Part shown: in pieces, positions 15,661 to 23,770 of the stretch
Position numbering within the stretch: the first letter of the stretch is position 1
Layout of the letters: every line of letters starts with the position of its first letter
From: DATKXO01 sp035528995
GTDB lineage: Bacteria > Planctomycetota > Phycisphaerae > UBA1845
Assembly: GCA_035528995.1 (NCBI GenBank)
Contig: DATKXO010000021.1
Coordinates: 1-38,605 of the forward strand
Direction: 5' to 3'
Length of the DNA stretch: 38,605 nucleotides
The notes under the pieces: model-generated
Databases searched by the model: none
Seen by the model: only the letters and a program-made list of their open reading frames with translations
What the model was told of the DNA's origin: nothing
Translations under genes and position numbers: made by a program

Positions 15661-18600
15661 ATGAATCGAAACCAGCGCATAGGGTACGTGGACGCATCCA
15701 ACAGAAGACAGATTGTCCGGCCCGTGCGTTCGTTCGGCCGGCTGACGTTGTGGACCCTGATGGTCAGCGCTGCGGCGTGGTCCGCGTTGCCGATCCGGGC
15801 GCAGGAGGCGGAAGCGCCCGCGCCGCGTAAGTCGGCGACGCAGCCGACGCTGTACGTCACGGCCAACGCGCATCTGGACACGCAGTGGCTGTGGACGATC
15901 CAGGCCACGATCGACGAATACATTCCTGACACGCTGCACGGCAACTTCGAACTGTTCGAGAAGTTCCCCAACTACGTGTTCAGCTTCGAAGGGGCATTCC
16001 GCTACATGCTGGCCAACGAGTACTACCCCGAGGATTACGCCAAGCTCAAGGAGTACGTGGCGGCCGGGCGGTGGCGGGTCTGCGGCAGCTCGGTGGAAGC
16101 CGGTGACGTGAACGTGCCGTCGCCGGAATCGCTCATCCGCCACATCCTGTACGGCAACGGATACTTCGAGCGCGAGTTCGGCAAGAGGAGCTGCGACATC
16201 TACCTGCCCGACTGCTTCGGATTCGGTTACGCCCTGCCGTCGGTGGCGGTCCATTGCGGACTGAAGGGGTTTTCGACGCAGAAGCTCACCTGGGGCTCGT
16301 CGGTGGCCATCCCGTTCAACGTCGGCCTGTGGGAGGGCGTGGACGGCTCGACAGTGATCGCGGCAGTCAACCCGGGGGCCTACGACGCCGAAATCCGCAC
16401 CGACCTGAGCAGCGATTCGGAGTGGCTGGAGCGCATCCAGGCACAGGGAGAGCAGTCCGGTGCCTACGTGGACCAGAAGTACTTCGGTGTCGGCGACGTC
16501 GGCGGCGCACCCGATGCGGAATCGGTCGAGTGGCTGGAGAAGGCCATGGCCGGCGACGGACCCATCCGCGTGGTCAGCGCTCCGGCCGACCAGCTCTACC
16601 GCGACCTGACGCCCGAACAGATCGAGCGACTGCCGCGTTACAAGGGCGAGCTGCTCATGACTCGTCACGGCACCGGCTGCTACACGTCGCAATGCGCTAT
16701 GAAGCGCTGGAACCGCAAGAACGAGCAACTGGCCGACGCGGCCGAGCGAGCGGCGGTCGCGGCCGACTGGCTGGGCAGTGGGCCCTATCCGAGCGAGAAG
16801 CTCACCGAAGCCTGGATTCGTTTCCTGTGGCACCAGTTCCACGACGACCTGACCGGGACGAGCATCCCGCAGGCCTACACCTTCTCCTGGAACGACGAGA
16901 TCATCGCGCTGAACCAGTTCGCATCGGTGCTGACCGACGCGGTGGGGGCGGTGGCGTCGGGGCTGGACACCCGCGTCGAGGGCGTGCCGCTGGTGGTGTA
17001 CAACCCGTTGGCGTTCGAGCGACAGGACGTCGTTGAAGCCACCGTTCGTTTCCCCGGTGCCGCGCCGCGGACCGTGCGCGTGTACGACGCCGCGGGCAAA
17101 GAGGTGCCGACGCAGGTCGAGGTCATGGACGGCAACGAGGCCCGGATCGCGTTCCTGGCCGACGTGCCGTCCGTAGGGTTTGCGGTCTACGACGCCCGGC
17201 CGGTGTCCACGCACGTAGCGAGGGGGACGGACGTTGCGATCAGTGGCACCAGCCTGGAGAACAATCGCTACCGCGTGCGCATCGACGAGAACGGCGACGT
17301 GGCCAGCGTCTACGACAAGTCGGCCGGGCGCGAGCTTCTGGCCGCCCCCATCCGCCTGGCGCTGTTCCGCGACGCACCCAGGAGGTGGTCGGAGTGGGAG
17401 ATTGAATACGACGACATCGCCGGCGAGCCGTACGCCTACGTCGGCGGGCCGGCGACGATCAAGCCGGTGGAGGGCGGCCCGGCCCGGGCGGCGATCGAGG
17501 TTCGCCGTGAAGCGGCCGGCTCGATCTTCGTGCAGCGCATCAGCCTGGGCGGCGGCGAGTCCGGTGACCGGATCGACTTCGACACGCGCGTCGATTGGCG
17601 CACGCCCAAGATGCTGCTCAAGGCGGTGTTCCCGCTGGCCGCGTCGAACGAGACGGCCACCTACGACCTGGGTTTCGGCGTGATCGAGCGGCCGAACAAC
17701 ACGGAGAATAAGTACGAGGTGCCGGCCCAGCAGTGGGCCGACCTGACCGACAAGAGCGGCGAGTTCGGAGCGGCCGTCCTCAACGACTGCAAGTACGGCT
17801 GGGACAAGCCGAACGACAACACGCTGCGACTGACGCTGATCCACGCCCCCAACGACGTCGAGAAGGACATGGGCTGGCATCGGTTCACCTACTCCGTCGC
17901 CGGTCATGCCGGTGATTGGCGCGATGGTCAGGTGATCCGGAAGGCGGCCCGGCTCAACCAGCCGCTGCGTGCGTTTCAGACGGTTCCGCATCCCGGTTCG
18001 CTGGGCAATCGTTTCTCGCTGCTGCAGGTGGACTCGCCGCAGGTAGTCGTCCGGGCGGTCAAGAAGGCGGAAAAGAGCGATGAGATCATCGTCCGCCTGC
18101 AGGAAGCCCATGGTCGGCCCGCCGAAAAGGTGCAGGTCTCGACCTGCCGCCTGCCGTACCGCAATCGCGAGGTCACCGGTGCCGAGCAGCCTTTGAAGGA
18201 GTGGCCCATGCAACCGCGCGGGCGAATGGCGCTCGACTTCAAGCCGTTCCAGCCCAGAACAGTGGCCGTCAGCATCTCGCCACCGGAGACCCGCATGGAC
18301 CCGCCCTCGGGCCTGCTGATACCACTGGACTACGATCTGGACGTGGTGAGTTCCGACGGCGACCGGTCCGACGGCGACTTCGACGGCGCCGGGCACACGC
18401 TGCCGGCCGAACTCCTGCCCGATTCCATCACCTGCGGAAGTGTCGAGTTCGACCTCGGGCCCAAGGCGCCCGGGGCGAAGAACGCCCTGGCCTGTCGCGG
18501 GCAGACGCTGGCTCTGCCGGACGGCGAACACAACCGGCTGTACATCCTGGCGGCGTCGGCCGGCCCGCCTTCGGGTCACGTCATGGGGACGTTCCGGGTC

Positions 18601-19650
18601 GACGGCGAGCCGGTCGAGCTGTGGGTCAAGAACTTCACCGGCTGGGTCGGGCAATCGGACAGCCTGGTGGTGGACGGGCAGGTTGTCGATGCGGCCCTCA
18701 TGACGCCGGGCTTCATCCACTGCGACGAAATCGCCTGGGTGGGCACGCATCGACACGACGGCGTCAAAGACCGGAACGAGCCTTACGTGTTCTGCTATCT
18801 GTTCAAGTACGCCATCGACCTGCCGCCGGGTGCCGGCAGCGTGACACTGCCGGACGACGACTGCATCCGCATCGCGGCCATGACCGTCGCGAACGACCTC
18901 AACGACGAGACCCAGCCCGCCGGACGGCTGTACGATCACCTGGCGGCCACACACATCAGACCGCACGGCGGGCTGTTCGTCGATCCGGTTACCGCAACAC
19001 TGGCGACCGACGCGCGGGGCGCGGATATCCTCTACACGCTCGACGGAACCGTCCCGGACGAGACATCACCTCGATACACGACACCCATCGAGGTCAACGG
19101 GACCACCACGGTGACGGCCCGGACGCTGCGGCGAGGCGTGCTGGACGATCGGCTCACCCGAGCCGTGTTCGACTTCACCGAGCCCAGGGAGGCGGCCACC
19201 CCGCCGGCCGTAGCGCCCGGGCTCGAATATCGGTATTACGAGGGAGAGTGGCTGGCGCTGCCGGATTTCGACACGCTGGCGCCGGTCGGGTCGGGCGTCG
19301 TGCCGGGCTTCGAGCTGACGCCGAGGAGCCAGGACGAGCAGTTCGGCTTCGCGTTTGCCGGCTTCGTCGAGGTGCCGCGCGACGGGGTCTACACGTTTCA
19401 CACCGCCAGCGACGACGGCAGCAGCCTGTACATCGGGGACGTCGAGATCGTGGACAACGACGGCCTCCACGGCCTGCGCGAACGGTCCGGACAGATCGCC
19501 CTCAAGGCGGGGCTGCACCCCATTCGCGTGACGTACTTCGAACGCACCGGGGGCGACGGCCTGGAGGTCCGCTACCAGGGGCCGGGCATCGACAAACAAA
19601 CCATCCCGCCAGACGCGCTGTATCACGCCCGGCGGGATGGTGGTGATTGA
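15661..19650 (+). CDS. Secreted GH38 alpha-mannosidase with beta-hexosaminidase-like and PA14-like C-terminal domains
   Basis: This 1329-residue exported glycosidase has an N-terminal hydrophobic stretch (LTLWTLMVSAAAW) and an ALPIRAQ cleavage region acting as signal peptide. The GH38 catalytic domain begins near residue 63. The zinc-binding NAHLDTQWLWT carries His71 and Asp73, and LPDCFGFGYALP carries the probable nucleophile Asp184. A WIRFLWHQFHDDLTGTSIP segment supplies the later zinc His/Asp. Beta domains follow to about 1100. A chitobiase/hexosaminidase C-terminal-like segment (about 1102-1176, ILYTLDGTVPDETSPRYTTP) and a PA14-like domain (about 1184-1325, GVYTFHTASDDGSSLYIGD) probably bind carbohydrate. 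GAGG at 15651-15654 supports the start. It would release mannose from glycans outside the cytoplasm. It is divergent from the sugar importer operon, 247 bases apart. Confidence 0.93.
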   Translation: MNRNQRIGYVDASNRRQIVRPVRSFGRLTLWTLMVSAAAWSALPIRAQEAEAPAPRKSATQPTLYVTANAHLDTQWLWTIQATIDEYIPDTLHGNFELFEKFPNYVFSFEGAFRYMLANEYYPEDYAKLKEYVAAGRWRVCGSSVEAGDVNVPSPESLIRHILYGNGYFEREFGKRSCDIYLPDCFGFGYALPSVAVHCGLKGFSTQKLTWGSSVAIPFNVGLWEGVDGSTVIAAVNPGAYDAEIRTDLSSDSEWLERIQAQGEQSGAYVDQKYFGVGDVGGAPDAESVEWLEKAMAGDGPIRVVSAPADQLYRDLTPEQIERLPRYKGELLMTRHGTGCYTSQCAMKRWNRKNEQLADAAERAAVAADWLGSGPYPSEKLTEAWIRFLWHQFHDDLTGTSIPQAYTFSWNDEIIALNQFASVLTDAVGAVASGLDTRVEGVPLVVYNPLAFERQDVVEATVRFPGAAPRTVRVYDAAGKEVPTQVEVMDGNEARIAFLADVPSVGFAVYDARPVSTHVARGTDVAISGTSLENNRYRVRIDENGDVASVYDKSAGRELLAAPIRLALFRDAPRRWSEWEIEYDDIAGEPYAYVGGPATIKPVEGGPARAAIEVRREAAGSIFVQRISLGGGESGDRIDFDTRVDWRTPKMLLKAVFPLAASNETATYDLGFGVIERPNNTENKYEVPAQQWADLTDKSGEFGAAVLNDCKYGWDKPNDNTLRLTLIHAPNDVEKDMGWHRFTYSVAGHAGDWRDGQVIRKAARLNQPLRAFQTVPHPGSLGNRFSLLQVDSPQVVVRAVKKAEKSDEIIVRLQEAHGRPAEKVQVSTCRLPYRNREVTGAEQPLKEWPMQPRGRMALDFKPFQPRTVAVSISPPETRMDPPSGLLIPLDYDLDVVSSDGDRSDGDFDGAGHTLPAELLPDSITCGSVEFDLGPKAPGAKNALACRGQTLALPDGEHNRLYILAASAGPPSGHVMGTFRVDGEPVELWVKNFTGWVGQSDSLVVDGQVVDAALMTPGFIHCDEIAWVGTHRHDGVKDRNEPYVFCYLFKYAIDLPPGAGSVTLPDDDCIRIAAMTVANDLNDETQPAGRLYDHLAATHIRPHGGLFVDPVTATLATDARGADILYTLDGTVPDETSPRYTTPIEVNGTTTVTARTLRRGVLDDRLTRAVFDFTEPREAATPPAVAPGLEYRYYEGEWLALPDFDTLAPVGSGVVPGFELTPRSQDEQFGFAFAGFVEVPRDGVYTFHTASDDGSSLYIGDVEIVDNDGLHGLRERSGQIALKAGLHPIRVTYFERTGGDGLEVRYQGPGIDKQTIPPDALYHARRDGGD

Positions 19651-19707
19651 TCGCGGCCAGCGGTCGGGGTCGAACGCTGCCGATCGCCCGGCCAAGCCAG
19701 TGCCCTG

Positions 19708-21018
19708 CTACATCGTGCTCGTGAGCGACGCCTTCAAATCCGCTATCGGGTCGCGGTCCGTCAGCTTCAGGTCATATTTGTCCTGCAGGATCGCAAAGAC
19801 GTTGGGCGACACGAACGCCGGCGCCGCCGGGCCGATGCGGATGCCCTTCACGTCCAAAGCCAGCAGCGTCAGCAGGACGGCCACCGCCTTCTGCTCGAAC
19901 CACGAGAGCACGATGGTCAGCGGCAGGTCGTTCACGCCGCAGTTGAACGCCTCAGACAGAGCCACCGCCACCTGAACGGCGCCGTAGGCGTCGTTGCACT
20001 GTCCCATGTCCAACAACCGCGGCACCGGGCCGACGCCCTCGATGTCCAGCGTGCCGTAGTCGTTGTCGCGAATGCGGTACTTGCCGCAACCCAGCGTCAA
20101 AACCAGCGAGTCCGGCGGGGTGTTGCGGGCGAACTCGGAGAAGTAGTTGCGGCCCGGCTCCGCGCCGTCGCACCCGCCGATGAGGAAGAAGTGGTTCAGT
20201 TTGCCGGCCTTGACGGCTGCCACGATCTTGTCGGCCAACCCCAGCAGCACCGAGTGGTGGAAGCCGATCGTCGATTCGCCGACCTTCTTCTCCGTCAGCG
20301 GCTCGCAGCGCTTGGCGCATTCGATGACCTCGGAGAAGTCGTTGGTGGTCAGCCGCTTGCCGCCCGGCACGGCCGTCACACGGGTGGTGAACAACCGATC
20401 CTTGTAGTCCGGCCGGGGAATCAGCACGCAGTTGGTCGTGGCCAGCACCGGGCCGGTGAACGCGGCGAACTCGACCTTCTGCTTCTGCCAGGCGCCGCCG
20501 TAGTGCCCCGCCAGGTGCTCGTACTTGCGCAGCTCGGGATACATGTGGGCCGGGAGCATCTCACCGTGCGTGTAGACGTTGATGCCCGTGCCCTTGGTCT
20601 GCTCGAGCAGGTCGGCCAGGTCGACCATGTCGTGCCCGGTGACCAGAATGCCCGGACCGGCCTTGGTGCCCTCGTAGACCACGGTCGGCGAAGGCTTGCC
20701 AAACCGCTTCACGTGCCCCTCGTCGAGCATCTGCATGACGCGGAGGTTCTTCCGACCGCACTCCAGCACCAGCTCGAAGAGGCTTTCCATGTCGAAGTTG
20801 ACGTTGGTGACCGTGGCGAAGAGGGCCTCCTCAACGAACGCGTCAACCTCCTCGTCGACCATGCCCAGTCGCCGGGCGTGGTGGGCGTAGGAGCACATGC
20901 CCTTCAGGCCGTAGAGCAACATCTCCTGCAGCGACTGCATGTCCGGGTCTTTACCGCACACGCCGATGTCCACACAGGCCGTCCCGTGGGCCGTTTGTTC
21001 ACATTGATTGCAGAACAT
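19708..21018 (-). CDS. hcp: Hybrid cluster protein (Hcp), short class
   Basis: This 436-residue cytoplasmic Fe-S-O enzyme is linked to detoxifying NO (NO reductase activity), protein S-nitrosylation and hydroxylamine reduction. The N-terminal cluster motif is Cys3-x2-Cys6-x8-Cys15-x5-Cys21 (MFCNQCEQTAHGTAC). Hybrid-cluster ligands are visible in order: His/Glu in YTHGEMLPAH, Cys in TTNCVLIP, GGCDGAEPG, TLGCGKYR and MGQCNDAYGA, and Glu in SWFEQKAVAV. The length is about 110 residues shorter than class I/II Hcp (near 550), matching the class that lacks one helical bundle. AAGGAGTT upstream fixes the ATG. It lies 43 bases after the iron-sulfur protein gene on the same strand, so both should share the promoter carrying the Fnr-type box. 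No Hcr-type reductase is adjacent. Confidence 0.96.
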   Translation of the reverse strand: MFCNQCEQTAHGTACVDIGVCGKDPDMQSLQEMLLYGLKGMCSYAHHARRLGMVDEEVDAFVEEALFATVTNVNFDMESLFELVLECGRKNLRVMQMLDEGHVKRFGKPSPTVVYEGTKAGPGILVTGHDMVDLADLLEQTKGTGINVYTHGEMLPAHMYPELRKYEHLAGHYGGAWQKQKVEFAAFTGPVLATTNCVLIPRPDYKDRLFTTRVTAVPGGKRLTTNDFSEVIECAKRCEPLTEKKVGESTIGFHHSVLLGLADKIVAAVKAGKLNHFFLIGGCDGAEPGRNYFSEFARNTPPDSLVLTLGCGKYRIRDNDYGTLDIEGVGPVPRLLDMGQCNDAYGAVQVAVALSEAFNCGVNDLPLTIVLSWFEQKAVAVLLTLLALDVKGIRIGPAAPAFVSPNVFAILQDKYDLKLTDRDPIADLKASLTSTM

Positions 21019-21061
21019 CTGAGTAACTCCTTTTGTAGCACTCGTCCGGAGGAAGCCCGAT

Positions 21062-21829
21062 TTACTGTGGCGGCACGGCCATCGACTCGGCCGGTATCCG
21101 CCGGCGGCCGACGACCTGGCCCTGCACGCCGATCACGACCTCGTCCACCGGCAGTTCGCTGCCCGCCAGCCGACGGGCCTCGAGCACCGCCTGCAGGATG
21201 CCCGTGCAGCAGGGCACCTGCATGTGGGCCACGGTGAGTTCCACCGGGTCGTTGTGGCGGATCATATCGGCCAGTTTCTCGACGTAACCGCGCGTATCAT
21301 CAAGCTTCGGGCACGCAATCACAACAGCGTGATCGCGCAACAGTTCGGAATGGAACGCCGCATAGGCCACGGGGACACAATCGGCCGCCACGAGCAACCT
21401 GGCCCCCTGCAGGATGGGCGCGGTGGGTGGCAGCAACCGGAGCTGCACCGGCCAGTGGGTCAGCTCGGAGGGCGCGTCCGATTCGGCCGCATGGCGTCCG
21501 TTACCGGCACCCGTATCGCGCCCGCGTACCGGGCCGGCGAACTGGGCAAACCGACTCGACGGGCAGCCCGACGGCACACGGGCCGGCTCGCCCGAGGCGA
21601 GGTTCCCGTGTACCGCAGCCTCGTCGAACGCGGCGGCGTCGCGGCGGACGATTTTGATCGCTCCTCTGGGGCAGTGCCCCAGGCACGCACCCAGACCGTC
21701 GCAGAGCACGTCCGAGACCAGCCGGGCCTTGCCGTTGACGATTCGGACGGCCCCCTCGGCACACGCGGGGACGCACTGGCCGCAGCCGTCGCAAAGCTCC
21801 TCGTCGATCGAAACGATGTCGCGGATCAT
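21062..21829 (-). CDS. 4Fe-4S ferredoxin-domain protein, probable Hcp partner
   Basis: This protein has 255 residues. The N-terminal ferredoxin domain has a full CDGCGQCVPAC cluster motif (residues about 13-23). A second motif, LCDGLGACLGHCP, has Leu where the second Cys would be. From memory of this hcp-linked family, that Leu is common. A conserved C-terminal region follows (THWPVQLRLLPPTAPILQG, VAADCVPVAYAAFH, VIACPKLDD, HMQVPCCTG), with extra Cys that may bind another cluster. The role is inferred to be electron delivery to Hcp in place of Hcr. The ATG at 21829 has a GGAG about 10 bases upstream; the open frame continues further 5' but through the regulatory region. It is the first gene of the iron-sulfur protein, hcp operon. 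Confidence 0.88.
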   Translation of the reverse strand: MIRDIVSIDEELCDGCGQCVPACAEGAVRIVNGKARLVSDVLCDGLGACLGHCPRGAIKIVRRDAAAFDEAAVHGNLASGEPARVPSGCPSSRFAQFAGPVRGRDTGAGNGRHAAESDAPSELTHWPVQLRLLPPTAPILQGARLLVAADCVPVAYAAFHSELLRDHAVVIACPKLDDTRGYVEKLADMIRHNDPVELTVAHMQVPCCTGILQAVLEARRLAGSELPVDEVVIGVQGQVVGRRRIPAESMAVPPQ

Positions 21830-21920
21830 GATTACGGTCTCCGACGCCTCAGGGACTCCGGTTGCCTCCCGGGTCAACTCTCGACATACTCCATGGTCGT
21901 CCAACCCGGGCTGCCGTGCC

Positions 21921-21934
21921 TTGATCTGGATCAA
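21921..21934. promoter_or_regulatory. Perfect Fnr/Dnr-type operator between the regulator and the Hcp operon
   Basis: TTGATCTGGATCAA is an exact match to the Fnr-family consensus TTGAT-N4-ATCAA. It lies in the divergent space, 91 bases before the iron-sulfur protein ATG (minus) and 57 bases before the Crp/Fnr-family ATG (plus). The regulator's recognition helix carries the E-x2-S-R triad that reads this half-site. I could not place a -10 at the spacing expected for activation at -41.5 in either direction with confidence, so which gene is activated and which repressed is open. Confidence 0.85.
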
Positions 21935-21942
21935 CCCGCCGG

Positions 21943-21980
21943 TTTTTGGCAGTTTTTTCGGAGTTTTTCCCGGGTTCTTT
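21943..21980. promoter_or_regulatory. Helically phased T-tracts beside the Fnr-type box
   Basis: T5 at 21943-21947, T6 at 21953-21958 and T5 at 21964-21968 are centred 10.5 bases apart. A fourth, weaker tract (TTCTTT, 21975-21980) follows. Tracts in phase with the helix turn give intrinsically curved DNA. They stand out in this GC-rich sequence. On the minus strand they lie just upstream of the operator, where an UP-like element or bend could help the Hcp operon promoter. Confidence 0.6.
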
Positions 21981-21991
21981 CCGAGGCCGTC

Positions 21992-22687
21992 ATGGACCCA
22001 TCCCCTGGCGACGTGATCCGCTCCTGCGGGCTGTTCAAGGGCCTGACCGAGGGGGGCTTGCAGAAGGTCGAGCGGATCGCCCGGATCGTCCGCTTCGACC
22101 GGGGGCGGATGATCTTCCGCGAGGGCGATCCCTGCCCGGGGATCTACGTCGTGGGCACCGGGGCCGTCCGCGTGTTCAAACTGGCACCCAGCGGTAAGGA
22201 GCACGTGCTGCACTTCGCCTACCCCGGGATGACCTTCGCCGAGGTGGCCGCCATCGGACAGTTCGACTGCCCGGCGTTCGCGGACGCGGCCGAGGACACG
22301 GTCTGTGCCCTGGTTCCGCGGGACGAGTTCCGGCGGCTGGTCGACGAGGACCACGGCTTCTGCATCGAGATGATGGCCGGCATGGCCCGGTGGGTCCGCG
22401 ACCTGGTCGGCCTGCTCGAGGACGTGGTCCTGCGGGACGCGACGGCCCGTGTAGCCCGGCACCTGATTCAGTCGGACACCACCGGCGGCCGCGGCGATTT
22501 CGTCCTGCCCATGCGCAAGCGCGACCTGGCCAGCCACCTGAACCTGACCAGCGAGACGCTGTCCCGCACGCTACGCCGCCTGGTCGACTGCGGCCTGATC
22601 CAGATGCACGACCAGCAACTCCGCATCCGCGACCTGCCCAAGCTCCAGGAAGTAGCCGACGGAATGCCCCCGGCAGAGTTCGCCTGA
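21992..22687 (+). CDS. Crp/Fnr-family transcriptional regulator, Dnr/HcpR-like
   Basis: This 231-residue DNA-binding regulator has an N-terminal cyclic-nucleotide-binding-type beta-barrel (about 15-125, with FREGDPCPGIYVVGTGAVRV). A long dimer helix and a C-terminal winged helix-turn-helix follow (RDLASHLNLTSETLSRTLRR). The recognition helix has Glu188, Ser191 and Arg192, equivalent to the E-x2-S-R triad that lets Fnr and Dnr read TTGAT. There is no N-terminal Cys cluster like that of Fnr, only Cys12, so oxygen sensing by a 4Fe-4S cluster is unlikely. A heme/NO sensor of the Dnr/HcpR kind is a better guess. The ATG at 21992 is the first that gives a normal-length protein; its ribosome site is weak. 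It probably controls itself and the divergent Hcp operon through the box at 21921-21934. Confidence 0.92.
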   Translation: MDPSPGDVIRSCGLFKGLTEGGLQKVERIARIVRFDRGRMIFREGDPCPGIYVVGTGAVRVFKLAPSGKEHVLHFAYPGMTFAEVAAIGQFDCPAFADAAEDTVCALVPRDEFRRLVDEDHGFCIEMMAGMARWVRDLVGLLEDVVLRDATARVARHLIQSDTTGGRGDFVLPMRKRDLASHLNLTSETLSRTLRRLVDCGLIQMHDQQLRIRDLPKLQEVADGMPPAEFA

Positions 22688-22723
22688 GCATCTCGAACGG
22701 CCTCCGACCCAACGGGTGCCACG

Positions 22724-23770
22724 TTAAACGAGCAGTGTGGTTCGGGATTTGGGGTCAAACGCGTCGCGGAGCCCGTCGCCGATGAAGTTCAGGGCCAGAA
22801 GCGTCAGCACCAGCAGCAGGCAGGGGAATGTGATCAGCCACCAATAGCCGACAAAAGTGTTGACGGCCTGGACGCCGTCGGCCGCCAGCCGGCCCAGCGA
22901 CGGCACCGGCTGCTGGACGCCGATGCCCAGGAAGCTCAGGAACGACTCCTGCAAGACGGCCTGCGGGACGACCAGCGTGGCGTAGACCGCGATCGGGCCG
23001 ACCAGGTTCGGCAGCAGGTGCAGGAACAGAATCCGCAGTCGCCCCGCCCCGATAGCCCGGGCGGCCTCGATGAACGGCTGCTCGCGAAGCGACAGGACCT
23101 GTCCGCGAATCACTCGGGCCATGGTCAGCCAGCTCACGGCCCCGATGGCGACGGCCAGCAGGACAACGTTGGCCAGTTGCGTTCGCCCGGCGAAGAGGCG
23201 GATCAGCGGGCCCTCCAGGGCGATCTTCAGCAGGATCACCATCAGGATGTAGGGCAGGCCGAAGAGCACGTCCACGATGCGCATCATCACCGCGTCCACG
23301 CGCCCGCCGGCCAGCGCCGCAACCGCCCCCCACAACACGCCGATGGTCACCGACATCACGGCCGCACCCAACCCGATGACCAACGACACCAGGAATCCCA
23401 GCAGACAGCGGAACAAAACGCTACGGCCCAGGTTGTCGTGCCCCCACCAGGACGCAACGCGATAGACGGCTGGACCAGCCCACGTAAACCAGCTGCCCGG
23501 CGTATTGCTGCCCTGGGCTTCTGCGTACGGGGCCTGATCGACGACACGACCGACGGCCGGCGCGTGGCGGACGGCCGTGGTGGCGTTCTGGACATCGAAC
23601 CAGCTCAACGAGAAGGGCAGCGCGAAGATCGCGATCAGCGTCGCAACCAGGACGAAGACGGTGCCCGCACCGGCCAGACGATTGGCGCGGAAGCGCCGCC
23701 AGGATCGGCTCGACGGGCGCTCGGGGCGTCGGTCGCCGGCGCGTCGGGATGTCGCGGGCGCGCCGATCAT
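22724..23770 (-). CDS. Peptide ABC transporter permease, OppC/DppC-like
   Basis: This 348-residue inner-membrane permease has an N-terminal segment at about 33-52 (GAGTVFVLVATLIAIFALPF). A periplasmic loop and the WWGHDNLGRSVLFRCLLG motif typical of OppC follow. Then come five more hydrophobic segments with the EAA loop EQPFIEAARAIGAGRLRILF. The C-terminal motif LNFIGDGLRDAFDPKSR is the family hallmark. AAGGAGG upstream and the ATGA overlap with the preceding permease (23770-23767) fix the start. It is the last gene of the operon; the next gene converges 36 bases beyond the stop, so no OppD/OppF ATPase follows. Confidence 0.94.
   Translation of the reverse strand: MIGAPATSRRAGDRRPERPSSRSWRRFRANRLAGAGTVFVLVATLIAIFALPFSLSWFDVQNATTAVRHAPAVGRVVDQAPYAEAQGSNTPGSWFTWAGPAVYRVASWWGHDNLGRSVLFRCLLGFLVSLVIGLGAAVMSVTIGVLWGAVAALAGGRVDAVMMRIVDVLFGLPYILMVILLKIALEGPLIRLFAGRTQLANVVLLAVAIGAVSWLTMARVIRGQVLSLREQPFIEAARAIGAGRLRILFLHLLPNLVGPIAVYATLVVPQAVLQESFLSFLGIGVQQPVPSLGRLAADGVQAVNTFVGYWWLITFPCLLLVLTLLALNFIGDGLRDAFDPKSRTTLLV

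Noticed and set aside
15559..18966. An 1135-codon antisense frame opposite the alpha-mannosidase
   Set aside because: Same compositional cause. The plus-strand product has a clear GH38 fold with catalytic residues, while the antisense product has none.
19651..19707. Bidirectional terminator between the alpha-mannosidase and hcp
   Set aside because: Only an imperfect GGCCAGCG/CGCTGCC pairing with a 12-base loop and no T-run can be drawn.
21876..21891. A class II (-41.5) promoter for the iron-sulfur protein, hcp operon
   Set aside because: The best -10-like hexamers on the minus strand (around 21891-21883) would place the operator at about -48 to -52, so the activation class cannot be claimed.
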